A stretch of 64,000 nucleotides of DNA from Leifsonia sp. C5G2 (GTDB lineage Bacteria; Actinomycetota; Actinomycetes; Actinomycetales; Microbacteriaceae): positions 124,001 through 188,000 of the forward strand of contig NZ_JABFMV010000006.1 of NCBI RefSeq assembly GCF_013359685.1, given 5' to 3'. This document shows positions 34,320 to 43,351 of this stretch, one piece after another (position 1 is the first letter of the stretch; the number at the start of each line of letters is the position of its first letter). The notes beneath the pieces are model-generated. The model saw only the letters and a program-made list of their open reading frames with translations. It did not search any database and was not told the origin of the DNA. Both the position numbers and the translations under genes were made by a program.

Positions 34320-36893
34320 TCAGGAGGCGGTGGTGACGAGGCCGAGTTCGGCGGGGGTCAGGAGGGACGGGTTGACCGGGACGACGCGGACCGTGTAGCC
34401 GAAGGAGCCGGCCCACGCGAGGCGGACGGTTCCGACGAACTCGTGGGCGACCGATGCGTCGTGCGTTCCGGGGACGGACGCGTCGACGGTGAGCGCCTGG
34501 CGGTGCACGTCGACCAGCTCGTCGCCCTCCTGGCTGCGGCCGTAGACGACCTGCACCTCGACGTCGTCCGGCGACAGTCCGTTCAGCTGCACCAGCGCGC
34601 GGACGTGCAGCTCGTCGCCCACCTGCGGCACCGCGTCCAGCCCACCCGCGTCGACGTGCGCGACCGCGACGCCCGGCCAGGCGGCCTTCACCCGCTCCTT
34701 CCAGGCGGCCAGCGAGCGGGCGCCCGCGTAGTCGTCGGCGGTCAGCCGGCTCTCGGAGCCCGCCGCGGGCAGGTACAGCCGCTCGACGTACTCGCGCACC
34801 ATCCGCTCCGCCGACAGCGGAGAGGACAGCGTCGCGAGCGTGTGCCGGATGCGGGCGACCCACGCGGCGGGCACACCGTCGGCGTCGCGGTCGTAGAACC
34901 GCGGCGCGATCTGGTGCTCGATCAGGTCGTACATCGCCTCGGCCTCCAGCGCGTCGCGCTCGGCGCCGTCGCCCGCAGCGTCCGCGGACGGGATCGCCCA
35001 GCCGTTCTCGCCGTCGTAGAACTCGTTCCACCAGCCGTCGAGGATCGACAGGTTCAGCGCACCGTTCAGTGCCGCCTTCATGCCGGAGGTCCCGCACGCC
35101 TCGAGCGGGCGCAGCGGGTTGTTCAGCCACACGTCGGTGCCCGGGTAGAGCAGCTGCGCCATCCCGATGTCGTAGTCGGGCAGGAACACCATCCGCTGCC
35201 GGATGTCGTTCTCCGACGCGAACTGCACCAGCTTCTGGATGAGGCGCTTGCCCTCGTCGTCGGCCGGGTGCGACTTGCCCGCGATCACGAACTGCACCGG
35301 CCGCTCCGGGTCGGTGAGGATGCGGCGGAGCCGGTCGGGGTCGTGCAGCATGAGCGTGAGCCGCTTGTACGTCGGCACGCGGCGGGCGAAGCCGATGGTG
35401 AGCACGTTGGGGTCGAGCAGGTCGTCCATCCACGCCGGCGAGATGCCGCCCGGGTTCTGCTCCGCCCATGCCGCCTCGAGCCGGCGGCGCGCGTCCTGCA
35501 CCAGCTGCTCGCGCATCCGGTTGCGCACGCCCCACAGGTCGAGGTCGCTCACCGCGGAAGCGTTGCCCCAGTCGGCGTGCGTCGTGTCCTCGGTGCCGAG
35601 CCGCTCGAGGGCGAGGGCGCGCAGCATCGGGTCGGTCCAGGTGGGCGCGTGCACGCCGTTGGTGACCGAGTCGATCGGCACCTCCTGCGGGTCGAAGCCC
35701 GGGTACAGGCCGTTGAACATGTGCCGGGACACGTCGCCGTGCAGCTGCGAGACGCCGTTGGCGTGCTGCCCGAGGCGCAGGCCCATGACGGCCATGTTGA
35801 ACACGTCGGGCGAGCCACCCGGGTAGTCCTCCGCACCGAGCGGCAGCACCTCGTCGGCGCTCACCCCCGGCAGCAGCGAGGTGTTGAAGTACCGCTGGAC
35901 CAGCGACCGGTCGAACCGGTCGATGCCCGCGGGCACCGGCGTGTGCGTCGTGAACACGGTGCCCGCCCGCACAACCTGGAGCGCCTGGTCGAACGTCAGC
36001 CCCTCGCCGATCAGGTCGGAGATGCGCTCCAGCCCCAGGAACCCGGCATGGCCCTCGTTGGTGTGGAACACCTCCGCGGGCGGCGCGCCCGTGAGCTCGG
36101 TCCACGCCTTCACGGCGCGCACCCCGCCGACGCCGAGCAGCAGCTCCTGCAGCAGGCGGTGCTCTCCCCCGCCGCCGTAGAGGCGGTCGGTCACCGAACG
36201 CAGGCGCTCCTCGTTGTCGGGGATGTCAGTGTCGAGCAGCAGCAGCGTCACCCGGCCGACCGCGGCCTGCCAGACGCGCGCGTGCAGCACGCCGTCCGGG
36301 AGGGCCAGCGAGATCTGGACCGGCGAGCCGTCCGGGTTGCGCAGCACGCTCAGCGGCAGCCCGTCGGGGTCGAGCACGGGGTAGCTCTCCAGCTGCCAGC
36401 CGTCCGGCGAGATCGCCTGCGAGAAGTAGCCGGAGCGGTAGAACAGGCCGGCCGCCACGAGGGGCACGCCGAGGTCGCTCGCCGCCTTCAGGTGGTCGCC
36501 CGCGAGGATCCCGAGGCCGCCGGAGTACTGCGGCAGGGTGGCCGCGATGCCGAACTCGGGCGAGAAGTACGCGATCGTCTGCGGCGCGTCCGACCCGAGG
36601 GACTGGTACCAGCGCGGCTCGCCCAGGTACGACCGGAGGTCGTCGCGGATATGGTTCGCCCAGTCGACGTAGCCCTGATCGCCCGCCAGCTCCTGCAGCC
36701 GGGAGGGCTCGACGGCGCCGAGCAGCGCGATCGGATCGTGTCTCACCTGCTGCCACAGGTCCGGCGAGATCCTGGCGAAGAGCTCGCGAGTCGGCTCGTG
36801 CCAGGACCACCGCAGGTTGGCGGCGATCTCCTCCAATGCGGAGAGGTTCTCGGGGAGGACTGCGCGGACGGTGAATCTACGGATGGCCTTCAC
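34320..36893 (-). CDS. glgP: alpha-glucan phosphorylase
   Basis: An 857-residue phosphorylase of the bacterial short-form alpha-glucan class (with an N-terminal DUF3417 domain, about 1-115). It releases glucose-1-phosphate from non-reducing ends of glycogen. The PLP lysine lies in EACGTSGMKAALNGALN, and the phosphate/nucleotide loop NPLRPLEACGTSG precedes it. The GTG at 36893 gives the usual MKAIRRFTVRAVLPE N-terminus and sits 7 bases after TACAGT; the GTG at 36902 overlaps that element. A C-terminal beta domain of about 100 residues is present. It is divergent from glgE with a 57-base gap and converges on ybaK. Confidence 0.95.
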   Translation of the reverse strand: MKAIRRFTVRAVLPENLSALEEIAANLRWSWHEPTRELFARISPDLWQQVRHDPIALLGAVEPSRLQELAGDQGYVDWANHIRDDLRSYLGEPRWYQSLGSDAPQTIAYFSPEFGIAATLPQYSGGLGILAGDHLKAASDLGVPLVAAGLFYRSGYFSQAISPDGWQLESYPVLDPDGLPLSVLRNPDGSPVQISLALPDGVLHARVWQAAVGRVTLLLLDTDIPDNEERLRSVTDRLYGGGGEHRLLQELLLGVGGVRAVKAWTELTGAPPAEVFHTNEGHAGFLGLERISDLIGEGLTFDQALQVVRAGTVFTTHTPVPAGIDRFDRSLVQRYFNTSLLPGVSADEVLPLGAEDYPGGSPDVFNMAVMGLRLGQHANGVSQLHGDVSRHMFNGLYPGFDPQEVPIDSVTNGVHAPTWTDPMLRALALERLGTEDTTHADWGNASAVSDLDLWGVRNRMREQLVQDARRRLEAAWAEQNPGGISPAWMDDLLDPNVLTIGFARRVPTYKRLTLMLHDPDRLRRILTDPERPVQFVIAGKSHPADDEGKRLIQKLVQFASENDIRQRMVFLPDYDIGMAQLLYPGTDVWLNNPLRPLEACGTSGMKAALNGALNLSILDGWWNEFYDGENGWAIPSADAAGDGAERDALEAEAMYDLIEHQIAPRFYDRDADGVPAAWVARIRHTLATLSSPLSAERMVREYVERLYLPAAGSESRLTADDYAGARSLAAWKERVKAAWPGVAVAHVDAGGLDAVPQVGDELHVRALVQLNGLSPDDVEVQVVYGRSQEGDELVDVHRQALTVDASVPGTHDASVAHEFVGTVRLAWAGSFGYTVRVVPVNPSLLTPAELGLVTTAS

Positions 36894-36900
36894 CCGGTCC

Positions 36901-36906
36901 ACTGTA
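36901..36906 (-). promoter_or_regulatory. -10 element TACAGT of glgP, leaderless
   Basis: TACAGT on the minus strand ends 7 bases before the glgP GTG at 36893. It is 32 bases from the facing glgE -10 element, so RNA polymerase can occupy only one promoter at a time. Confidence 0.55.
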
Positions 36907-36938
36907 AACGAGCCTCATGTCGCGCAGGTTAATGAGTG

Positions 36939-36944
36939 TACGGT
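36939..36944 (+). promoter_or_regulatory. -10 element TACGGT of glgE, leaderless
   Basis: TACGGT ends 6 bases before the GTG at 36951. Same TACnGT form as the glgX and glgP elements. Confidence 0.5.
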
Positions 36945-36950
36945 CGGGAC

Positions 36951-39104
36951 GTGGTGAAGAACGCAGCGACCAGGTCAGCAGCCGCCGCGACAGAGGCGGC
37001 CACGGCGACGCCCGCGGCAGGCAGCCGGGGCACGAACGGGCAGGAGGCGGACGGCACGGGCACGAAGGGAGCGCCCGCGGCGAGCGCACAGCCGCCGCAG
37101 GCGCCTGCGGCGTACGAGCCGCTGCTCCCGCGCATCCCGATCCTGGAGCTCTCCCCGCAGGTGGATGAGGGGCTCTGGGCGGCGACCGCGTTCAGCGGCG
37201 AGGTGATCCCGTTCCGGGCGACCGCGTTCCGGGAGGGGCACGACAAGATCGGCGTGGACCTGATCCTGCTCGACCCGTCCGGTACGCAGACCGAGCACCA
37301 CATGCACCCGATAGAGCCCGGCACCGACCGCTGGGAGGTCGAGGTGCAGCTCGAGGAGACGGGCCTCTGGCGGTACCGCGTTCAGGCGTACGCCGACGAG
37401 TACGCGACCTGGCGGCACAACGCCGAGGTGAAGGTCCCGGCCGGGATCGACGTCGAGCTCATGCTGACGATCGGCCACGACCTGCTGGTGCGGGCGTCGA
37501 AGGACAAGCGCCGCAGCACCGCGGAGCGCCGACACCTCTCCGAGGCGGCGAAGGTCGTCGCGGACACCAAGCGGCCGGTCGAGGAGCGCTTCCAGGCCGC
37601 GGTGGACGACCGGATCCGGCACGTGCTCACCGAGCGGCCCGTGGTCAGCCTGCCGTCGCTGTCGGCCACGCGCGCCGTCCAGGTCGAGCGCACCCGCGCG
37701 GGCGTCGGCAGCTGGTACGAGTTCTTCCCCCGCTCCGAGGGCGCGAAGAAGCTCGCCGACGGCTCCTGGCAGTCCGGCACGTTCCGCACCGCGGCGAAGC
37801 GGCTTCCGGAGGTCGCGGCGATGGGCTTCGACGTCGTCTACCTGCCGCCGATCCACCCGATCGGGCGCACCTTCCGCAAGGGCCCGAACAACACCCTGGT
37901 CGCGGGCGAGAACGACCCGGGATCGCCGTGGGCCATCGGCAGCGCCGAGGGCGGCCACGATGCCATCCACCCCGACCTCGGCACCGAGAAGGACTTCGTC
38001 TTCTTCCTCGGCAAGGCCAAGCAGGCGGGCCTCGAGGTCGCCCTCGACCTCGCCCTGCAGGCGTCGCCCGACCATCCGTGGGTGACCGAGCACCCGGAGT
38101 GGTTCACCACCCTCCCCGACGGCACCATCGCCTATGCGGAGAACCCGCCGAAGAAGTACCAGGACATCTTCCCGATCAACTTCGACAACGACTACGAGGG
38201 CCTGCGCCAGGAGGTGCTGCGCATCGTCCGGCACTGGATGTCGCTCGGCGTCCGCATCTTCCGCGTGGACAACCCGCACACCAAGCCGCTGCACTTCTGG
38301 GAGTGGCTCATCCACACGGTCAACGCCACCGACCCCGACGTGGTGTTCCTCGCGGAGGCGTTCACGCGCCCGGCGATCCTGCGGACGCTCGCGAAGGCCG
38401 GCTTCCAGCAGTCGTACACGTACTTCACCTGGCGGAACACGAAGGAGGAGCTGGAGGAGTTCCTCGACTCGCTCGCGCACGAGACGGCCGACTACCTCCG
38501 GCCGAACCTGTTCGTGAACACGCCGGACATCCTCACCGAGTACCTGCAGTTCGGCGGCCAGCCGGCGTTCAAGATCCGCGCCGCCATCGCCGCGACCGCA
38601 GCGCCCACCTGGGGCGTCTACTCCGGGTTCGAGCTGTTCGAGAACGTCGCCCGGCCGGGCGCGGAGGAGTACATCGACAACGAGAAGTTCGAGTACCGGC
38701 CGCGCGACTACGCGAAGGCGCAGGCGCAGGGCCGCTCGCTCGCCGGCTACCTGACCATGCTGAACCGGGCCCGCAGCGAGCACCCCGCCCTGCGGCAGCT
38801 GCGCAACCTGACGCTGCACAGCAGCGACGACGACAGCATCCTGGTCTACTCGAAGTACCTCGACGGACGGTTCACCCGCAGCGGCAAGGCCGACGCGGTC
38901 ATCGTCGTCGCCAACGTCGACCCGCACTCGGTGCGCGAGACGATCGTCCACCTCGACTCCACGGCGTTCGGCATCCCGTACGGCGCGCAGTTCGAGGTGA
39001 AGGACCGGGTGACCGGCCAGCGCTGGATCTGGGGCGCCGACGACTACGTCCGCCTCGACGCGTTCACCGAGCCCGTGCACATCCTGTCCGTCCGACCGCT
39101 CTGA
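36951..39104 (+). CDS. glgE: alpha-1,4-glucan:maltose-1-phosphate maltosyltransferase
   Basis: A 717-residue GH13_3 enzyme that extends linear alpha-1,4-glucan with maltose from alpha-maltose-1-phosphate. The N-terminal ~45 residues are Ala/Thr/Gly-rich and disordered. A beta-sandwich follows (about 50-150), then an inserted helical domain (about 180-220, dimer contacts), then the barrel with [38 protein letters not shown] (nucleophile Asp) and FLAEAFTRP (acid Glu). [20 protein letters not shown] is GlgE-typical. GTG at 36951 or 36954, or the in-frame GTG at 36936, could start it; 36951 fits the promoter. glgB follows 39 bases later. No treS or maltokinase gene is nearby. Confidence 0.94.
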   Translation: MVKNAATRSAAAATEAATATPAAGSRGTNGQEADGTGTKGAPAASAQPPQAPAAYEPLLPRIPILELSPQVDEGLWAATAFSGEVIPFRATAFREGHDKIGVDLILLDPSGTQTEHHMHPIEPGTDRWEVEVQLEETGLWRYRVQAYADEYATWRHNAEVKVPAGIDVELMLTIGHDLLVRASKDKRRSTAERRHLSEAAKVVADTKRPVEERFQAAVDDRIRHVLTERPVVSLPSLSATRAVQVERTRAGVGSWYEFFPRSEGAKKLADGSWQSGTFRTAAKRLPEVAAMGFDVVYLPPIHPIGRTFRKGPNNTLVAGENDPGSPWAIGSAEGGHDAIHPDLGTEKDFVFFLGKAKQAGLEVALDLALQASPDHPWVTEHPEWFTTLPDGTIAYAENPPKKYQDIFPINFDNDYEGLRQEVLRIVRHWMSLGVRIFRVDNPHTKPLHFWEWLIHTVNATDPDVVFLAEAFTRPAILRTLAKAGFQQSYTYFTWRNTKEELEEFLDSLAHETADYLRPNLFVNTPDILTEYLQFGGQPAFKIRAAIAATAAPTWGVYSGFELFENVARPGAEEYIDNEKFEYRPRDYAKAQAQGRSLAGYLTMLNRARSEHPALRQLRNLTLHSSDDDSILVYSKYLDGRFTRSGKADAVIVVANVDPHSVRETIVHLDSTAFGIPYGAQFEVKDRVTGQRWIWGADDYVRLDAFTEPVHILSVRPL

Positions 39105-39142
39105 CCGCCGAACGCGACCCGCAAACCTCAAGGAGTACCGCC

Positions 39143-41350
39143 ATGTCCCCGATCCCCGAAGGTGCGGCTGCCGTCGATCTGCCCACGCTCGACGACACCC
39201 TGCTCGCCACCATCGCCTCAGGCAGCCACCACGACCCGCACACGGTCCTCGGCCAGCACCAGGTCGCCGCCCCCGGCGTCGCCGACCCCATCACGGTGAT
39301 CCGCACGCTCCGGCCGCTGGCGAAGGAGGTGTTCGCCGTGCTCTCCAACGGCGCGCACGTCGAGCTCGCCCACCTCGGGCACGGGGTCTGGCAGGGCGTC
39401 GACATCGTCGGCCCCGGCGCCTACCTGATCGAGGCGCGCTACGACGACGGCAGCGTGTGGACGGCGGACGACCCGTACCGCTTCCTGCCCACGATCGGCC
39501 AGCTCGACCTGCACCTGATCGGCGAAGGCCGGCACGAGACGCTGTGGACGGCGCTCGGCGCGCACGTCCGCGACCTCGGCGGCGTGGTCGGCACCGCGTT
39601 CGCCGTCTGGGCGCCGAACGCGCGCGCCGTGCGGGTCGTCGGCGACTTCAACGGCTGGGACGGCACCCTCCACTCCATGCGCAACATGGGCTCCTCCGGC
39701 GTCTGGGAGCTGTTCGTCCCCGGTCTCGGCGAGGGCGCGATCTACAAGTACGACATCCTGGCGCAGGACGGCCGCTGGGTGCGCAAGATCGACCCGCTGG
39801 CGCAGCTGGCCGAGACCCCGCCGGCGACGGCGTCCCGGATCACCGTCAGCCGGCACGAGTGGGCGGACGACGAGTGGATGCAGCACCGCGCCGCACACGA
39901 CCCGCACTCCGGTCCCATGAGCGTCTACGAGCTGCACCTGGGCTCCTGGCGGCCGGGGCTGGGTTATCGCGAGGCCGCGGACGAGCTGATCGACTACATC
40001 GGCGCGCTCGGGTACACGCACGTGGAGTTCCTGCCGCTCGCCGAGCATCCCTTCGGCGGGTCGTGGGGGTACCAGGTGACCGGGTACTACGCGCCCACGA
40101 GCCGGTTCGGCGACCCCGACGACCTCAAGTACCTGATCGACCGGCTGCACCAGGCCGGCATCGGCGTCATCCTCGACTGGGTGCCCGGCCACTTCCCCAA
40201 GGACGACTGGGCGCTCGCCCGTTTCGACGGCCAGCCGCTGTACGAGCACGCGGACCCGCGCCGCGGCGAGCACAAGGACTGGGGCACCTACATCTTCGAC
40301 TACGGCAACTCGCAGGTGCGCAACTTCCTCGTCGCCAACGCGCTGTACTGGCTGGAGGAGTTCCACGTCGACGGCCTGCGCGTCGACGCTGTCGCCTCGA
40401 TGCTCTACCTCGACTACTCGCGCAACGCCGGCGAGTGGGAGCCGAACATCCACGGCGGCCGGGAGAACCTGGAGGCGATCGGCTTCCTGCAGGAGGTCAC
40501 CGCCACCGCGTACAAGCGCAACCCGGGCACCGTGATGATCGCGGAGGAGTCGACCAGCTACACCGGCGTCACCGCTCCGACCTCCTCCGGAGGCCTCGGC
40601 TTCGGCCTCAAGTGGAACATGGGCTGGATGCACGACTCGCTGCAGTACATCCACGAGGACCCGATGTACCGCAGCTACCACCACAGCGAGCTCACGTTCT
40701 CGTTCGTGTACGCGTGGAGCGAGAACTTCCTGCTGCCGATCAGCCACGACGAGGTCGTGCACGGCAAGGGGTCGCTGCTGGGCAAGATGCCGGGCGACCA
40801 CTGGCAGCAGCTGGCCAATGCGCGCGCGTTCCTGGCGTTCATGTGGGCGCACCCCGGCAAGCAGCTGCTGTTCATGGGTCAGGAGTTCGGGCAGCTCTCG
40901 GAGTGGAGCGAGGAGCGCGGCCTCGACTGGTGGATGCTCGACCAGCCCGCGCACCGCGGCCTGTGGAACCTCGTCGCCCAGCTGAACGCCGTGTACCGTG
41001 AGCACCCGCAGCTGTGGGCGCGCGACAACGAGCCGGCCGGCTTCGAGTGGCTCGACGGCTCCGACGCGCAGGGCAACGTGATCGCATTCCTGCGGAAGGA
41101 TCAGGACGGCGACCCCATCGCGGTGCTGTTCAACTTCTCCGGCAACCCGCACAGCGACTACCGCGTCGGCCTGCCCTTCGCCGGCGAGTGGGAGGAGCTG
41201 CTCAACACCGACGCGGAAGCGTACGGCGGCTCGGGCGTCGGCAACTTCGGCGCCGTGACCGCGGTCGACGAGCCGTGGATGGGCCGCCCCGCCTCCGCCG
41301 TCCTGACCCTCCCCCCGCTCGGAGCCCTCTGGCTCAAACCCCGCCGCTGA
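39143..41350 (+). CDS. glgB: 1,4-alpha-glucan branching enzyme
   Basis: A 735-residue GH13_9 enzyme that makes alpha-1,6 branches. It has two N-terminal beta domains: an N1 module (about 20-110) and a CBM48 at about 130-220 with [22 protein letters not shown]. The barrel motifs are [30 protein letters not shown] (nucleophile Asp), MIAEESTSY (Glu) and [14 protein letters not shown] (His-Asp). The ATG has a strong AAGGAG (39130-39135) 7 bases upstream. It lies in the same operon as glgE: GlgE makes chains and GlgB branches them. Length is normal for the long (N1-containing) class. Confidence 0.97.
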   Translation: MSPIPEGAAAVDLPTLDDTLLATIASGSHHDPHTVLGQHQVAAPGVADPITVIRTLRPLAKEVFAVLSNGAHVELAHLGHGVWQGVDIVGPGAYLIEARYDDGSVWTADDPYRFLPTIGQLDLHLIGEGRHETLWTALGAHVRDLGGVVGTAFAVWAPNARAVRVVGDFNGWDGTLHSMRNMGSSGVWELFVPGLGEGAIYKYDILAQDGRWVRKIDPLAQLAETPPATASRITVSRHEWADDEWMQHRAAHDPHSGPMSVYELHLGSWRPGLGYREAADELIDYIGALGYTHVEFLPLAEHPFGGSWGYQVTGYYAPTSRFGDPDDLKYLIDRLHQAGIGVILDWVPGHFPKDDWALARFDGQPLYEHADPRRGEHKDWGTYIFDYGNSQVRNFLVANALYWLEEFHVDGLRVDAVASMLYLDYSRNAGEWEPNIHGGRENLEAIGFLQEVTATAYKRNPGTVMIAEESTSYTGVTAPTSSGGLGFGLKWNMGWMHDSLQYIHEDPMYRSYHHSELTFSFVYAWSENFLLPISHDEVVHGKGSLLGKMPGDHWQQLANARAFLAFMWAHPGKQLLFMGQEFGQLSEWSEERGLDWWMLDQPAHRGLWNLVAQLNAVYREHPQLWARDNEPAGFEWLDGSDAQGNVIAFLRKDQDGDPIAVLFNFSGNPHSDYRVGLPFAGEWEELLNTDAEAYGGSGVGNFGAVTAVDEPWMGRPASAVLTLPPLGALWLKPRR

Positions 41351-41358
41351 GCACACCG

Positions 41359-41430
41359 CCACCGTCGAGTCCGCATAGACTACCCGCGACACGCCGTGCG
41401 GGCGTGCAGTCTTCGCGGACTCGACGGTGG
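41359..41430. repeat. long intergenic palindrome, element C
   Basis: Arms 41359-41381 and 41408-41430 (23 bases, two mismatches) around a 26-base loop, with additional pairing outside (CACCGCC against GGCGGTG with one bulge). Same arms and loop core as element B. It lies between the convergent stops of glgB and the SDR gene. Confidence 0.85.
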
Positions 41431-41441
41431 GCGGTGCTGGG

Positions 41442-42227
41442 TCAGGGGCGGGAGGCCAGCCAGGTGTCGTAGCGGAGGCCGTCGACGGCGTGCTCGGGGG
41501 CTAGGTTGCGGCCGGCGCGCCAGGTGGAGCCGAGCGGGCCGCCGAGCCGGAAGGGCAGGATGTAGCGACGGGTCCCGCTGGCCCGCTTCCACTGCTCGGC
41601 GAGCGAGCGCGCGGACTCCACCCGGGGTCCGCCGATGTGCAGGATGCCGTCCGGCTTCCCCGCGCCTTCGGCGGCATCGACGAGCACACGGGCGACATCG
41701 GCGACCGCGATCGGCTGGAACCGCGTGCGCGTCGGCGAGAGCAGCGCGCCAACAGGCCGCCCGCGGTCGAAGATCGCGGTGACGAAGTCGTGGAACTGGG
41801 TCGCGCGCACGATGCGCGTGTCGAGCGCGGAGTCCACGTAGGCCCGCTCCTGGGCCGCCTTCGCGCGGTAGTAGCCGTACGACGACCCCTCGACGCCGAC
41901 GATCGACAGGAGCACCGCGCGGTGCACGCCGAAGCGGGCCGCGGTGTGGACCAGGTTCTGGGTGCCGGTGGCGAAGACGTTCGCGGCCTGCTTGCCCAGG
42001 CCGTTGCTGGTGTCGACGAGGACGTCGACACCGTCCACCGCCTCCTCCAGCCCCGTCCCGGTGACGAGATCGGTCGTGACATACGCGGCGCCCGGGACGT
42101 ACGCCTCGGCGTCGTCGTCGGGCACCCGGCGAGCCGCGACCACCACCTCGTGCCCGCGTTCCACCGCCTCGGCGGTCACGGCGCGTCCGGCCAGGCCGGT
42201 GCCTCCGACGACGAGCACACGGGACAT
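41442..42227 (-). CDS. NAD(P)-binding SDR-family protein
   Basis: A 261-residue atypical short-chain dehydrogenase of the NmrA/YesF type. It has the dinucleotide loop VVGGTGLAGRAV at 5-16, VLLSIVGVEGSSYGYYRAKAAQE with a Tyr-x-x-x-Lys pair (YYRAK) in the active-site position, and a substrate-side segment TRFQPIAVADVARVLVDA. Likely an NADPH-dependent reductase or redox-responsive regulator in the cytoplasm; substrate unknown. The start is the ATG at 42227 with GGGAG about 11 bases upstream. It is a single gene flanked by element C at its 3' end. Confidence 0.8.
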   Translation of the reverse strand: MSRVLVVGGTGLAGRAVTAEAVERGHEVVVAARRVPDDDAEAYVPGAAYVTTDLVTGTGLEEAVDGVDVLVDTSNGLGKQAANVFATGTQNLVHTAARFGVHRAVLLSIVGVEGSSYGYYRAKAAQERAYVDSALDTRIVRATQFHDFVTAIFDRGRPVGALLSPTRTRFQPIAVADVARVLVDAAEGAGKPDGILHIGGPRVESARSLAEQWKRASGTRRYILPFRLGGPLGSTWRAGRNLAPEHAVDGLRYDTWLASRP

Positions 42228-42295
42228 GCGCGGTCACTCCCTCTGGTGGGGCGGACGATGAGGACGCCGCAGACCCGCCCGATGCAGAGAGGGCG

Positions 42296-43255
42296 TCAGT
42301 ACAGCAGCGACGCCAGCCTAGCCCTGGCCTTGGCCACCCGGGGGTCGTCGACACCCACGATCTCGAAATAGTCCAGGAGGCGCGACCGGACCTCCTCCTT
42401 GCCTGCGGAGTCGAGAGACGGGAAGACGGTGAGCAGCCGGTCGAAGGCGTCCTCGATGTGCCCGCCGGAGATGTCGAGGTCGGCGACGCCCAGCTGGGCC
42501 GCCGCGTCCTTCGGCGCCTCGGCCGCCGCCGTGCGCAGCTCGTCCGCGCTGTGCCCGCTCAGCCGCGCCAGCAGGCTGACCTGCGCGAGTCCGGCCACGG
42601 CCATCGCGTCCCGCGGGTCCTGGGCGATCGCGGTGCGGTACGCGCGGATGGCGCCCTCGTAGTCGCCGCGGTCGATCGCCTCGTACGCCTCGGCGTGCAG
42701 CGGCGGGAGCGGCGGCTCCGGCGCCGGCTCCGCTGCGGCATCCTGCTCGCCGGCTGCTCCCTCGACGGTCACCGTGTCGGTGACGCCGTTCTGCGCCGCG
42801 AGCTGCAGCAGCTGCTCCAGCACATCCTTGAGCTGGTCCTCGGGCACTGCGCCGGAGAAGAGCTGGACGGGACGCCCAGCGACCAGCGCGGCCACGGTCG
42901 GCACTGCCGTCGCCTGGAAGGCCTGGGTGAGCTGCGGGTTCGCGTCCACGTCGATGCGCACGAGCACGAGCCGGCCGCCGAAGCCGCCGACGACGCGCTC
43001 GAGGATCGGCGAGAACTGCGACCACTGCTCCGAGCGCTCCGTGCCGAGGTCGACCACCACGGGCACGCGGGTGGACAGGTCGATGAAGTCGTTGAAGTTG
43101 GCGTCCGTGCCCTCGAAGTACAGGCTCGGGAGCGTCAGCGCGGCGGACGCGCCCGCCTGTCCGGCCGCGGCGGGCGTGCCTTCCGCCGGCCGGTTGACGA
43201 GCGAGCTCAGGTCGACGGCTCCCCGGAAGTTGGTGGGCGGCGGGACGTTGCTCAT
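42296..43255 (-). CDS. thioredoxin-fold/TPR co-chaperone-like protein (YbbN type)
   Basis: A 319-residue protein with an N-terminal thioredoxin fold (about 45-155, VPVVVDLGTERSEQWSQF ... TAVPTVAALVAGRPVQLFSG, with the cis-Pro loop VPT). A linker rich in Ala/Glu/Pro follows, then TPR-like helices (about 195-319). The CxxC active site is absent: the expected WCxPC position reads EQWSQF, so it cannot be a thiol oxidoreductase. In E. coli the comparable YbbN/CnoX is a chaperone-linked holdase, so protein holding is a plausible role. The ATG has a strong GGAGGATCA leader. Confidence 0.85.
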   Translation of the reverse strand: MSNVPPPTNFRGAVDLSSLVNRPAEGTPAAAGQAGASAALTLPSLYFEGTDANFNDFIDLSTRVPVVVDLGTERSEQWSQFSPILERVVGGFGGRLVLVRIDVDANPQLTQAFQATAVPTVAALVAGRPVQLFSGAVPEDQLKDVLEQLLQLAAQNGVTDTVTVEGAAGEQDAAAEPAPEPPLPPLHAEAYEAIDRGDYEGAIRAYRTAIAQDPRDAMAVAGLAQVSLLARLSGHSADELRTAAAEAPKDAAAQLGVADLDISGGHIEDAFDRLLTVFPSLDSAGKEEVRSRLLDYFEIVGVDDPRVAKARARLASLLY

Positions 43256-43351
43256 TGATCCTCCAGATGCGTGCGGTTCCGGCATTGCACGACTGACAAG
43301 CCTACTCGCGTGCAGACCGCCTCGGACGACTTCGCCGCCCGGTGCGACCCC

